A stretch of DNA of 64,000 nucleotides from Pedobacter insulae (GTDB lineage Bacteria > Bacteroidota > Bacteroidia > Sphingobacteriales > Sphingobacteriaceae): contig NZ_FOPP01000004.1 in the NCBI RefSeq assembly GCF_900113525.1, positions 124,001-188,000 of the forward strand, given 5' to 3'. The position numbers and the translations under genes were made by a program. Of this stretch, positions 15,554-24,273 are shown in pieces (position 1 is the first letter of the stretch; the number at the start of each line of letters is the position of its first letter). Below the pieces are notes generated by a model. It did not search any database. It was not told the origin of the DNA and saw only the letters and a program-made list of their open reading frames with translations.

Positions 15554-17719
15554 CTAAACAAGTGAGCTTAATAATTTCCTTACCTCTTTATAATCCGTTA
15601 AATAATAACGAGCCTCAGAAGGGTTATTTCCCACTTTTATGGTAAACGCTTCTGGGGGCATTGCCTTAAAGATATCTTCATCGGTATGGTCATCCCCTAA
15701 AGCCATAATAAAGTCGGGGTTTTTATCATGTAGCCAATTTAAAACGGCTTTACCTTTGTTAACTTCCATGTTTTTAAATTCGATAACTTTGTTTCCATGC
15801 ATTATCTGAAGACCCCTATCGGCAGTTAGAATAGTTAAATGACTAACAATTTCATTTGCTCTTAACTCGCCCAGTCCTTCTTCTACTTTTCTGTAGTGCC
15901 ATACAATAGAATAACTCTTCTCTTCAATGAAAGATCCTGGCGTTCGGTCAATATAGGTTTCAAGTAGTGTCTTAATCTCTTGCTTCCATTGATTGGTAAG
16001 AAGAGGAAGAGAGCTCCAGTTTTCATCGCTGGTTTTTTGCCACGCACCATGTTCGCCGATAAGATCAATTTTAAGGTGTCCGAACCATTTTTCTAAAGTT
16101 TCATGACGTCGGCCACTTACAATGACTACTTTATTTAGTGGCGACTCATTTAATTTATCGATTAGTTCATAAAGCTCCGGATCCGGTGAAGCATTTTCAA
16201 TATTCTTTTTAAATCCCACCAAAGTTCCATCATAATCTAGAAAAAATATTCGGCTCTGGGCTGCTTTATAATGGTCAATAATAAGATTATTGACCTCATT
16301 AGTAGCATGTTTTGTTTTTAAAGAATCCTGGAGTTGTTTTACCTCTGCTAACTTTAACATGAAGTTGTCTACCCATCGCTTAACACTAAATTTTTTAACT
16401 ACAGCTCTCATGGCTATCATTCGTTCCCGCTGTTCTTCCTGAGGCATTTGCATCGCATGCTCTATGGCATTCATAATATCTCCTAAGTTGTTTGGGTTTA
16501 CAATCAATGCATCGGTAAGCTCTTTCGATGAACCTGCCATTTCACTCAAAATTAGCACACCATCATCATTGTTTCTGCTGGCAACATATTCTTTACTAAC
16601 CAAATTCATTCCATCTCGCATGGGGGTTACTAAGCATATATCAGCTGTAGCGTAAAAGATAGACAATTCTTCAATCGGAAAGGAGCGATAAAAATAGTTT
16701 ATCGGATTCCAAGTCGCAGTTCTATGTCGTGAATTTATATCGCCTACAGTCCTATCAATTTGCTCTTTTAAGTCCCTGTATTGGGGTACCGTATCCCTTG
16801 ACGGAACAACGACCATTGTCCACACAATTTTCCCTACGTATTCGGGATTATTTTCCAGTAATAGTGAGTAGGCTTGTAGACGTTCCAGTATCCCCTTACT
16901 ATAATCTAAACGATCAATGGATAAAACATGGGTTGCTTTATCTGGAACATTGTTTAGTCTTTCTATCTCTTTAAATACAGCAGGCTGTTTAGGGAGAGAG
17001 CTAAATTTATCGAAATCTATTCCCATTGGAAAGGCTTCGACCACAATTTGCCTTTCGTTACAGGTCAAAATATTTGCCGAAGCGGTGATAGGAAGTAGAC
17101 GTGCTGTAGTATGAAGAAAATGGCGTACATCATCATAGGTATGAAAACCTATTAAGTCAGCTCCGGTTAAACCTGTTAGCAATTCGTTTCGCCAAGGTAT
17201 TAACCTGAATATTTCATAAGAAGGAAAAGGTATGTGTTGAAAAAAGCCAATTATTGCATCTTGTTTATAGGCCCTAATCAAATGTGGTACTAACAACAGT
17301 TGATAATCCTGGACCCAGATTTGATCACCTTGCTCAATAAACTTTATTGTGTTATTGGCAAATTTTTCATTTACGGCTTTATAACTATCCCAGTAAGACT
17401 GCTCATATTTTGCGTAGGTAACCACATAATGGAATACAGGCCATAGGACTTCGTTCGAAAATCCTTCATAAAATAAATTTATCTCTTCCTGGGTTAAAAA
17501 TACTGGATAGAGGTGTAGCTCTGCAAGTTTGTTGGCAACTTCTAACTGCCTGTCTTCTGGAATTTCCAATCCTGGCCATCCAATCCAAATCGAGTTGCCA
17601 TTTTTATAGATGTCGCCAAGTCCGGTGGCTAATCCTCCCTCACTTGGGATGTATTTGTATTCGTTGTTTTCTTCAATAATTTTTACGGGAAGTCTGTTCG
17701 ATATTATAATTGTTTTCAT
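15554..17719 (-). CDS. Bifunctional trehalose-6-phosphate synthase/phosphatase (OtsA-OtsB fusion)
   Basis: 721 residues from the ATG at 17719 (MKTIIISNRLPVK, the usual OtsA N-terminus). An upstream in-frame ATG at 17752 would add 11 residues that do not fit the family. Residues about 1-470 are the GT20 synthase: EGGLATGL, WVQDYQLLLVPHLIR, VLSIDRLDYSKGI, and the C-terminal DGMNLVSKEYVAS donor-binding segment. From about 490 a HAD phosphatase follows, with motif I FFLDYDGTLVGF and late motif MALGDDHTDEDIFKAM. Together they make trehalose from a nucleotide glucose and glucose-6-phosphate. It is convergent with the GH15 gene. Confidence 0.93.
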   Translation of the reverse strand: MKTIIISNRLPVKIIEENNEYKYIPSEGGLATGLGDIYKNGNSIWIGWPGLEIPEDRQLEVANKLAELHLYPVFLTQEEINLFYEGFSNEVLWPVFHYVVTYAKYEQSYWDSYKAVNEKFANNTIKFIEQGDQIWVQDYQLLLVPHLIRAYKQDAIIGFFQHIPFPSYEIFRLIPWRNELLTGLTGADLIGFHTYDDVRHFLHTTARLLPITASANILTCNERQIVVEAFPMGIDFDKFSSLPKQPAVFKEIERLNNVPDKATHVLSIDRLDYSKGILERLQAYSLLLENNPEYVGKIVWTMVVVPSRDTVPQYRDLKEQIDRTVGDINSRHRTATWNPINYFYRSFPIEELSIFYATADICLVTPMRDGMNLVSKEYVASRNNDDGVLILSEMAGSSKELTDALIVNPNNLGDIMNAIEHAMQMPQEEQRERMIAMRAVVKKFSVKRWVDNFMLKLAEVKQLQDSLKTKHATNEVNNLIIDHYKAAQSRIFFLDYDGTLVGFKKNIENASPDPELYELIDKLNESPLNKVVIVSGRRHETLEKWFGHLKIDLIGEHGAWQKTSDENWSSLPLLTNQWKQEIKTLLETYIDRTPGSFIEEKSYSIVWHYRKVEEGLGELRANEIVSHLTILTADRGLQIMHGNKVIEFKNMEVNKGKAVLNWLHDKNPDFIMALGDDHTDEDIFKAMPPEAFTIKVGNNPSEARYYLTDYKEVRKLLSSLV

Positions 17720-17893
17720 GCTTTTAACTAATGGTGAGCCAATAAGGAACACTTTTTGAATGGGATATCCAAATTTTATTCATTAAAGTACTTTCAAATG
17801 ATTAACCGTTGTTTTAACACCAAAAAGGGCTTATTGTTTGGAATTTTAAGTTTTTTATTGGAGATTCACGAACTAAATTTCCCTAAATTGATC

Positions 17894-18670
17894 ATGAAAA
17901 TAGCGACTTACAATGTAAATGGAGTTAATGGTAGATTGCCTGTGTTATTACGTTGGCTCGAGGAAACCAAGCCGGATGTTGTTTGCTTGCAGGAATTAAA
18001 AGCTCCTCAAGATAAATTCCCCTTGCAAGCCATCAATGACGCTGGATATGAGGCAATTTGGCATGGACAGAAGAGTTGGAACGGCGTAGCGATTCTGGCC
18101 AGGGGAATGGAAATTCAGGAGCTTAGAAGAGGGTTGCCTGGTGATGATGATGATAGTCCGAGTAGATACATCGAGGCATCTATTAATGGAATGGTGATAG
18201 GATGCTTATATCTTCCGAATGGAAACCCGGCACCTGGACCTAAGTTTGATTATAAATTGGACTGGTTTGAAAGGTTTACCTTACATGCAAAGCAATTAGT
18301 TGAAATGAATTTACCCGTAGTATTGGTTGGCGATTATAATGTCATGCCTACAGAATTAGATGTTTATAAGCCTGAACGTTGGGTGGAGGATGCGTTATTC
18401 AGACCGGAGACTCGTGCGGCTTTTAAACGGGTGGTAGACCAAGGCTGGACGGATGCTATTAGAACGCTCTACCCTGAGGAGAAGATCTATACTTTCTATG
18501 ATTATTTTCGAAATGCTTACGGTAGAGATGCTGGACTGCGCATAGATCATTTTCTATTGAACCCAGCTTTAGCGAAGCGATTAAAGAGGGGTGCAGTTGA
18601 TCGGCACGTAAGAGGATGGGAAAAAACAAGTGACCATTGTCCGGTTTGGATCGAGTTAATGGAAGCATAA
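17894..18670 (+). CDS. xth: Exodeoxyribonuclease III (AP endonuclease)
   Basis: 258 residues from ATG 17894 (MKIATYNVNGVNGRLPVLL); an in-frame start farther upstream would add 46 residues with no family match. This is the exonuclease/endonuclease/phosphatase fold, with the metal-binding Glu in VVCLQELKAPQ, the GDYNVMPTELDVY segment, the LRIDHFLLNP segment and the terminal TSDHCPVWIEL His. It cleaves DNA 5' to abasic sites and degrades 3' ends in base-excision repair. Length matches the XthA family. Confidence 0.92.
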   Translation: MKIATYNVNGVNGRLPVLLRWLEETKPDVVCLQELKAPQDKFPLQAINDAGYEAIWHGQKSWNGVAILARGMEIQELRRGLPGDDDDSPSRYIEASINGMVIGCLYLPNGNPAPGPKFDYKLDWFERFTLHAKQLVEMNLPVVLVGDYNVMPTELDVYKPERWVEDALFRPETRAAFKRVVDQGWTDAIRTLYPEEKIYTFYDYFRNAYGRDAGLRIDHFLLNPALAKRLKRGAVDRHVRGWEKTSDHCPVWIELMEA

Positions 18671-18712
18671 AACTTATTCATCAGCTTTTGTGTTTATTCT
18701 TTAAAAGACAAA

Positions 18713-19186
18713 ATGCAGCTAGAATCAGAACTTTTAATCCACGCTTCCCGTAGTGGGAATATCCAAGTATTGGCCGAACTCATTAAGGGTGATGCTAACC
18801 TCAATGTACAAGATGAGAAAGGCTATACCCCCCTAATCATTGCTTGTTACAACAACCAGTTCGAGGCGGCAAAATTATTGATTGAACATGGTGCCGACGT
18901 GAATGCGAGTGATTTGGGTGGTAACACCGCTTTAATGGGGGTAGCTTTTAAAGGCTATGCAGACATCGCTGAATTGTTGATTGAAAATGGAGCAGACCTA
19001 AATAAGCAGCATGGAAATGGAGGTACTGCTTTGATGTTTGCTGCCATGTTTGGAAGAAATGAGCTCCTGAAGTTGTTATTATTACACGGTGCCAAAACGG
19101 ATATTTGTGATGCTAGGGGATTGACAGTTGCTGAAATTGCTGCTCAGCAAGGAAATATCGAAGCGATAAATATACTCGCTGTATAA
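18713..19186 (+). CDS. Ankyrin-repeat protein
   Basis: 157 residues, essentially all ankyrin repeats (about four): GYTPLIIACYNNQFEAAKLLIEHGADVN, GNTALMGVAFKGYADIAELLIENGADLN (each shown here only as the consensus run of one repeat), then a GGTALMFAAMFGRN repeat and a partial last one. There is no signal peptide or membrane segment, so it is probably a cytoplasmic binding protein. Ligand unknown. It begins 42 bp after the exonuclease III gene and could share its transcript; it is convergent with the histidine kinase gene (5 bp apart). Confidence 0.85.
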   Translation: MQLESELLIHASRSGNIQVLAELIKGDANLNVQDEKGYTPLIIACYNNQFEAAKLLIEHGADVNASDLGGNTALMGVAFKGYADIAELLIENGADLNKQHGNGGTALMFAAMFGRNELLKLLLLHGAKTDICDARGLTVAEIAAQQGNIEAINILAV

Positions 19187-19191
19187 AGATC

Positions 19192-20544
19192 TTACGAATA
19201 ATTAAAGACTAGTGAAAAGGTAGTAAGGCTGTTTGGTGCAGAATTTACTTCTAAACTGCCCTGATGCATTTTCATAATATTTCGGGTAATGGTTAAGCCG
19301 ATACCTGAACCGTTTTTCCGGGTGGTGTAAAAAGGGACAAAGATTCGTTCGATGTCTTCCTTATCGATTCCTTTACCATTGTCTACGACATCGATATAAA
19401 CCTTGTTATGTATTAGGCGGTACGTAACTTGAATAATAGGTTTTTCGGTATCTTCCAAGGCATAAATGCTGTTGGTAATCAGGTTGATGATTGCCTGCTC
19501 AATTAATTTAAAATCTAATTGCAGCGTGATTTTCGAGGCAGTTTGCAACACTTGGAATTGAATGTGTTTAGCAGATACCATGGGTTGCATCAGTACTTTG
19601 ATGTGCTGTAAAACCTCTCCAACGCTGTATTGTTCCGTGTTTGGAGTAGGTAATTCTGCAATTAAACGGTAGTCTTTTACGAAGTCCAGTAATCCTTCAG
19701 ATCGCCTCTTAATGGTCTGCAAGGCAGGTTTTAAATCATCCAGATCTTCGCTGTTTAAAGTTGTTTTATTGGCTATCATCTGATTTACTGTATCAGAAAG
19801 GGAGCTAATGGGCGTAATGGAATTCAATATTTCGTGAGAAATTACCCCGATTAACCGGTTCCATGCCTCGGTTTCTTTCTGTTCAATTTCATCTTTAATA
19901 TTTTGGAAAGAAATAATTAGATGATCTATGCCATATAAATTAATTGGGATAACCTCTATAGACAACTGAATGAATTTTTCTTGCAATTTAATTTCTAAGA
20001 AGCGTTTACCACCTCCGTTGATTTTACTTATTTCTCCGGCAAAGATAGGCAGATGCTGTTCGAAACGGTGCCAATAGCGATAAGCGGGAACGTTTAATAG
20101 ATTTGTGGCCGCCTCATTAAAGAAGGATATTTCCGAGTTTCGGTTATTTTCTTTTTTGACAACAATAACCCCGACTGGAACTTGTTGTAATATCGTCTTA
20201 ATAAGCTGGAATATGGCATCTTGCTCGAGTTGAATATCTTTATGAACTTGAATAATTTCGTTGAAGGACTCGTATAATTCTGGAAAGCTTCCCTTTGTTG
20301 CCTTATTCTTAAAGTTTAAAGTATGATCACGCGTTTTAACGGCTAAAATGAAGCGTTTAATGTCATCCCTAATTTCGTTAATGTAGAAATACAGGGATAC
20401 AATGCTAACTAACAAAATAATACTTACCCCTGTTATGGTAAACCACAATTCTGTATTTCGAATGAGATAATACAAGAGTATTGCCATCAAATTAATGAAT
20501 AGCAGCTTAATGATTAATTTAAATGTAAATCGTTGGTGAATCAT
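19192..20544 (-). CDS. Membrane sensor histidine kinase
   Basis: 450 residues. Two membrane helices lie near the N-terminus (about 9-30 and 33-55) with almost no periplasmic loop, so it probably senses within or near the membrane. A PAS-like region (about 110-215) precedes the kinase core, with H-box IGVISHEILNSITPIS (phospho-acceptor His237), N-box INLITNSIYALED, G1 DVVDNGKGID, and G2 NGSGIGLTITRN. Its ATG overlaps the stop of the response-regulator gene by 4 bp, so the pair is coupled and almost surely cognate. The pair lies next to a MacA/MacB-type ABC cluster with sigma54 promoters. Confidence 0.92.
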   Translation of the reverse strand: MIHQRFTFKLIIKLLFINLMAILLYYLIRNTELWFTITGVSIILLVSIVSLYFYINEIRDDIKRFILAVKTRDHTLNFKNKATKGSFPELYESFNEIIQVHKDIQLEQDAIFQLIKTILQQVPVGVIVVKKENNRNSEISFFNEAATNLLNVPAYRYWHRFEQHLPIFAGEISKINGGGKRFLEIKLQEKFIQLSIEVIPINLYGIDHLIISFQNIKDEIEQKETEAWNRLIGVISHEILNSITPISSLSDTVNQMIANKTTLNSEDLDDLKPALQTIKRRSEGLLDFVKDYRLIAELPTPNTEQYSVGEVLQHIKVLMQPMVSAKHIQFQVLQTASKITLQLDFKLIEQAIINLITNSIYALEDTEKPIIQVTYRLIHNKVYIDVVDNGKGIDKEDIERIFVPFYTTRKNGSGIGLTITRNIMKMHQGSLEVNSAPNSLTTFSLVFNYS

Positions 20545-21911
20545 AACCCAAACTTTTCTATTCTTCTATACAAAGCTGCTCTGGTAAGGCCAAGTTCGGC
20601 AGCCGCCCTGGAGATGTTTCCTTTGTGTTTTTCAATTGCCTTATTTACCATCAACTTTTCCATTTCATCTAAGGGCATATCTGTTTGTAGAGGAGTTTGA
20701 TTGCCAAATTTCTGCGGAGAAAGCTGTAAGTCTTCCATAGTTATCTCCAGACCGTCGCTCATGATAACTGCTCTCTCTATTACGTGCTGTAATTCGCGGA
20801 TATTGCCTGGCCAACTGTAAGCTAACAAAGCTTGTTGCGCAGTTGGATTAATCGTTTTAATTGATTTATGGTACTTGGTTGCAAATATATTTAAGAAATG
20901 CATAGCCAAAAGATTAATGTCATCTCCTCTTTCACGCAACGGCGGCAAAATTAGTTCTACTGTATTAATTCTGAACAATAAATCCTGCCTGAAAGTTCCT
21001 TTAGCTACCATTTCATTCAAGGGCATATTAGTCGCAGTGATTAAGCGTACATCAATTTTCCGGGCTCTACTATCTCCTAAACGGGTTACGGTTTGATTTT
21101 GGAGCACACTTAACAACTTTGCCTGTAAGGGAAGAGAGAGGTTTCCAATTTCATCTAAAAAAATAGTACCGCCATCTGCCATTTCAAAACGGCCTGGCTT
21201 ATCTTCTTTAGCGTCCGTAAATGCGCCTTTTGTATAACCAAAAAGTTCGCTTTCAAAAAGATTTTCACTGAGTGAACCCAGATCAACATGCATAAAGAAC
21301 TGCTTTCTTCTCAAGGAGTTCTTGTGCAACTCATAGGCAAATACCTGTTTTCCTGTACCGTTTTCCCCTAAAATCAGCACATTCGCATCTGTTGGCGCAA
21401 CTTTGATCATTGTCTTTTGTAAATATTGAACGTTTTCATTGTTACCAATGATATTTTCAAATTTTCGCTCCATATCATGCTGCAAGGACGAATGGATTTT
21501 CTCTAGTTTCTTAACTTTTTTATTCGATTGCCTTAACTTAGCTGCTGCTGAAAGGGTGGCAAACAACTTTTCATTTTCCCATGGCTTCAAAATGAAATCT
21601 ATTGCACCTTTTTTAATAGCTTGAACAGCTAATTCTACATTACCAAAAGCAGTCATTAAGATCACTATGTAATCTTTATCGATAGACAGGATATGCTCCA
21701 GCCAATACAATCCTTCTCTGCCATCGCTAGTACCTTTTTGATAGTTCATGTCCAATAAAATGATGTCGATCTCATTTTTAGATAATAATACATTTATTTC
21801 TCTGGGCGATTTACAGGTGAGAACTTGATTGAAATGTTGCTTTAAAAAAAGGCGGGCACTCAATAATATGTCATCATCGTCATCAATTACCAATATGTTG
21901 GCGTCGGTCAT
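20541..21911 (-). CDS. Sigma54-dependent NtrC-family response regulator
   Basis: 456 residues in three domains. The receiver has acidic pocket VIDDDDD and phospho-acceptor D54 (IILLDMNYQ). The AAA+ domain has Walker A GENGTGKQ and Walker B DGGTIFLDEIG; the sigma54-contact loop reads KGAFTDA instead of the classical GAFTGA. The Fis-type HTH at the end is GNISRAAAELGLTRAALYRR. It would bind upstream palindromes and remodel sigma54-RNA polymerase. The two best targets in the window are the promoters at 22064-22078 and 38735-38850. It is the first gene of the minus-strand regulator pair and points away from the transporter genes. Confidence 0.94.
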   Translation of the reverse strand: MTDANILVIDDDDDILLSARLFLKQHFNQVLTCKSPREINVLLSKNEIDIILLDMNYQKGTSDGREGLYWLEHILSIDKDYIVILMTAFGNVELAVQAIKKGAIDFILKPWENEKLFATLSAAAKLRQSNKKVKKLEKIHSSLQHDMERKFENIIGNNENVQYLQKTMIKVAPTDANVLILGENGTGKQVFAYELHKNSLRRKQFFMHVDLGSLSENLFESELFGYTKGAFTDAKEDKPGRFEMADGGTIFLDEIGNLSLPLQAKLLSVLQNQTVTRLGDSRARKIDVRLITATNMPLNEMVAKGTFRQDLLFRINTVELILPPLRERGDDINLLAMHFLNIFATKYHKSIKTINPTAQQALLAYSWPGNIRELQHVIERAVIMSDGLEITMEDLQLSPQKFGNQTPLQTDMPLDEMEKLMVNKAIEKHKGNISRAAAELGLTRAALYRRIEKFGL

Positions 21912-21960
21912 ATTCTTCGAATTAATTTATTCTTTTCTAAACGGCGTCATCACCATGCAT

Positions 21961-22025
21961 CGTCATTGCGAGGTGCGAAGCAATCTCCCAGTTAAATTAG
22001 TTAACATGCAACTCCTCGTAATAAC
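21961..22025. repeat. Decayed copy of the REP-like inverted repeat (copy 3)
   Basis: The left arm CGTCATTGCGAGGTGCGAAG is preserved up to about 21986 with one change (GTGC for GTAC). The right arm is present only as vestiges (CTCCTCGTAATAAC). It lies between the response regulator and the adaptor gene. Confidence 0.55.
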
Positions 22026-22063
22026 ACTTTATTAATCTGGTGAAAACCCAAAGCTAATGCAAA

Positions 22064-22102
22064 CTGTCCGTTGTTGTACAGGTATTGTCCGATATTGAAC
22101 AA
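22064..22102 (+). promoter_or_regulatory. Tandem activator sites (UAS) of the sigma54 promoter for the adaptor operon
   Basis: Two 18-bp imperfect palindromes, CTGTCC-N6-GTACAG (22064-22081) and TTGTCC-N6-GAACAA (22085-22102), lie 21 bp apart centre to centre, about two helical turns. The second is centred 84 bp upstream of the -12 GC of the sigma54-like promoter. The same layout recurs at 38735-38774. Probable binding sites of the adjacent NtrC-family regulator (inference). Confidence 0.65.
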
Positions 22103-22162
22103 TATTTTTTAGTGAATAATTTTAAATTGCTGATTTGTAACGTTTTAAAAATTAATTGCCAC

Positions 22163-22179
22163 TTGGCATAAACTTGGCA
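22163..22179 (+). promoter_or_regulatory. Sigma54 (-24/-12) promoter before the adaptor gene
   Basis: TTGGCAT-N5-TGGCA with GG at 22065+100 (22165-22166) and GC at 22177-22178, the exact -24/-12 spacing. Compared with YTGGCACGNNNNTTGCW it differs mainly at one base in the -12 box (TGGC for TTGC), a variant shared with the second promoter. Expected transcription start about 22190, 15 nt before the adaptor ATG. Confidence 0.7.
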
Positions 22180-22204
22180 AAAGGCATAGCATACTACAAA
22201 TAAA

Positions 22205-23449
22205 ATGGATAAAGTAATACAGAAGAAACGATTTAATAAGAAGACCGTAATGATTATAATAGGAGTAATCGCTTTTATAGCATTAGTTGTTTACGGTTAT
22301 ACCTTATCATTAAACAAAGTTTATAAGGCAGAGGCTGATAAAATTACGGTTAGTAAAGTTCAGTATGGCGATTTTGAGGACGTGGTACTTTTAAATGCAA
22401 GTGTTGTCCCATTAACTTCGGTAATTGTGAGCTCCTCTGAAGGAGGTACTGTTGCAGAAATTTTTACCGAAAACGGGGCGACTGTGGTTGCGGGAACTCG
22501 CTTATTACGTATTGCCAATCCAAATGCTTTGTCGAGTTATACTTCAAGCGAAACTAGTATTACAGAGCAGATTAATCAATTGAGGAAATTACGGCTGGAT
22601 TTGGAACAGAACCAAAGGATGATGAGTCAGGATATGATGGATATTGAAAATAGCTTACGAACAGCAACCAGAAAATATAAGATTGATAGTTCACTGTTCT
22701 CTAAGAAAGTAATCACGTTACAAGAGTTTAATAACTCTACCCAGGATTACGAATATTATCTAGGTAGAAAGGCTTTATTAAAGCAAGCTGTTAAGCAAGA
22801 GAATCAAAGTCGTGTTATGCAATTGCAGCAGATCGAATTTTCCATTAATCGAATGAACGAAAGTTTACAAACTATTAGGCAAAATATTGAGAATATGACT
22901 ATCAAAGCGCCTGTTTCAGGTCGTTTATCATCCTATGACCCTGTGATTGGAAAGTCGTACGGGGCCAACGAAATGTTGGGTAAAATTGATGTTTTGCAGG
23001 GATATAAATTGCAGGCAGGTGTTGATGAGTATTATATCAATAGGGTTAAAGAGGGGCAAACAGCACAATGTGAGTTTAACGGAAAAACCTATGCCCTTAC
23101 GGTTAGAAAGGTAATTCCTGAAGTTACTGCGGGTCAATTTCAAGTGGAGTTGGTGTTTGAGGGTAAATCGCCCACAGAGTTAAGAAGAGGACTTTCCTTA
23201 CAAGTTAAATTAACCTTGTCGGATAATAGTAAATCTCTTTTATTGGCACAAGGGCAGTTTTTCCAAAGTACAGGCGGCAGTTGGGTGTTTGTGGTCGACA
23301 ATGGAAAGGCTACAAAACGTAACGTTAAAATTGGCCGTAAAAACTATTTATATTATGAAGTATTGGAGGGTTTGCAAAAGGGGGACGAAGTAATTACCTC
23401 ATCTTATGATCAATTTAACCAGTACGATATTATTGAAATTAATAAATAA
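22205..23449 (+). CDS. MacA/HlyD-type periplasmic adaptor subunit
   Basis: 414 residues. One N-terminal membrane anchor (VMIIIGVIAFIALVVYGYTL, about 15-35) is followed by a lipoyl-like half (IVSSSEGGTVAEIFTENGA), a long coiled-coil hairpin (about 105-225, Gln/Leu rich), the second lipoyl half (MTIKAPVSGRLSSYD) and beta-barrel/membrane-proximal domains. This is the membrane fusion protein of a tripartite ABC efflux system. It is the first gene after the sigma54-like promoter; ATPase 1 follows after 80 bp. No TolC-like outer-membrane component is encoded in the window, so one from elsewhere would have to be used. Confidence 0.9.
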   Translation: MDKVIQKKRFNKKTVMIIIGVIAFIALVVYGYTLSLNKVYKAEADKITVSKVQYGDFEDVVLLNASVVPLTSVIVSSSEGGTVAEIFTENGATVVAGTRLLRIANPNALSSYTSSETSITEQINQLRKLRLDLEQNQRMMSQDMMDIENSLRTATRKYKIDSSLFSKKVITLQEFNNSTQDYEYYLGRKALLKQAVKQENQSRVMQLQQIEFSINRMNESLQTIRQNIENMTIKAPVSGRLSSYDPVIGKSYGANEMLGKIDVLQGYKLQAGVDEYYINRVKEGQTAQCEFNGKTYALTVRKVIPEVTAGQFQVELVFEGKSPTELRRGLSLQVKLTLSDNSKSLLLAQGQFFQSTGGSWVFVVDNGKATKRNVKIGRKNYLYYEVLEGLQKGDEVITSSYDQFNQYDIIEINK

Positions 23450-23529
23450 CCAAAGAACTATAACAAATTAGTTGGTTTAAGCTCCGTATCAGGTGCGTGA
23501 TCGGGGCGCCAACTTTAAATATTATCAAA

Positions 23530-24228
23530 ATGATCAAAATTGAAAATTTAGAAAAAGTTTACAAAACTGAAGAAATTGAAACTACGGCTTTAAATGGGAT
23601 TAACCTGCATGTAAAAGAAGGAGAGTTTGTTTCAATAATGGGCCCATCTGGTTGCGGTAAATCTACTTTATTGAATGTAATGGGGCTTTTAGACAAACCT
23701 GAAAGTGGTAGTTATAAATTCGTGGATACCGAGTTGTTAACACTTAATGATCGTGAAAGATCTAATTTTAGGAAGCGAAACATGGGCTTTGTGTTTCAGA
23801 ATTTCAATTTGATTGATGAGTTAACAGTTTTTGAAAATATTGAATTACCATTAATCTATAATAAAGTTCCGGCTACAGAACGTAAGAAGTTGGTTAATGA
23901 GATCATTGGTAGAATGAATATTGTTAACAGAAGTGGTCATTTTCCTCAACAGCTTTCTGGAGGTCAACAACAACGCGTTGCAGTGGCACGCGCATTAGTC
24001 ACTAAACCAAAATTAGTACTGGCCGATGAGCCAACCGGAAACTTGGATAGTACACACGGTAATGAGGTAATGGAATTGCTTTGCGAATTAAATGAAACCG
24101 GAACAACAATCGTAATGGTTACACACTCGAGCCATGATGCAAGTTTCTCTAATAGGATTATCAATTTAAAAGATGGCCACGTTATTTCCGAAAAAATAAA
24201 TAAAGGAAGAACGGAAGAACTGATTTAA
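23530..24228 (+). CDS. ABC transporter ATP-binding protein (MacB/LolD type), ATPase 1
   Basis: 232 residues from ATG 23530 (MIKIENLEKVYKTEEIET); a start at 23497 would add 11 atypical residues. Walker A GPSGCGKST, Q-loop FVFQNFN, signature LSGGQQQRVAVARAL, Walker B VLADEPTGNLDS with an intact D-loop, and H-loop VTHSSHDA are all present. This is the stand-alone ATPase of the FtsX-type (type VII) ABC class. It is the only ATPase in the first transcription unit and must serve its six permeases unless ATPase 2 or another protein contributes. Confidence 0.94.
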   Translation: MIKIENLEKVYKTEEIETTALNGINLHVKEGEFVSIMGPSGCGKSTLLNVMGLLDKPESGSYKFVDTELLTLNDRERSNFRKRNMGFVFQNFNLIDELTVFENIELPLIYNKVPATERKKLVNEIIGRMNIVNRSGHFPQQLSGGQQQRVAVARALVTKPKLVLADEPTGNLDSTHGNEVMELLCELNETGTTIVMVTHSSHDASFSNRIINLKDGHVISEKINKGRTEELI

Positions 24229-24273
24229 CATAGCAAGTCTCGATATCTAACACTAAAACTTGATACTAAGAAA

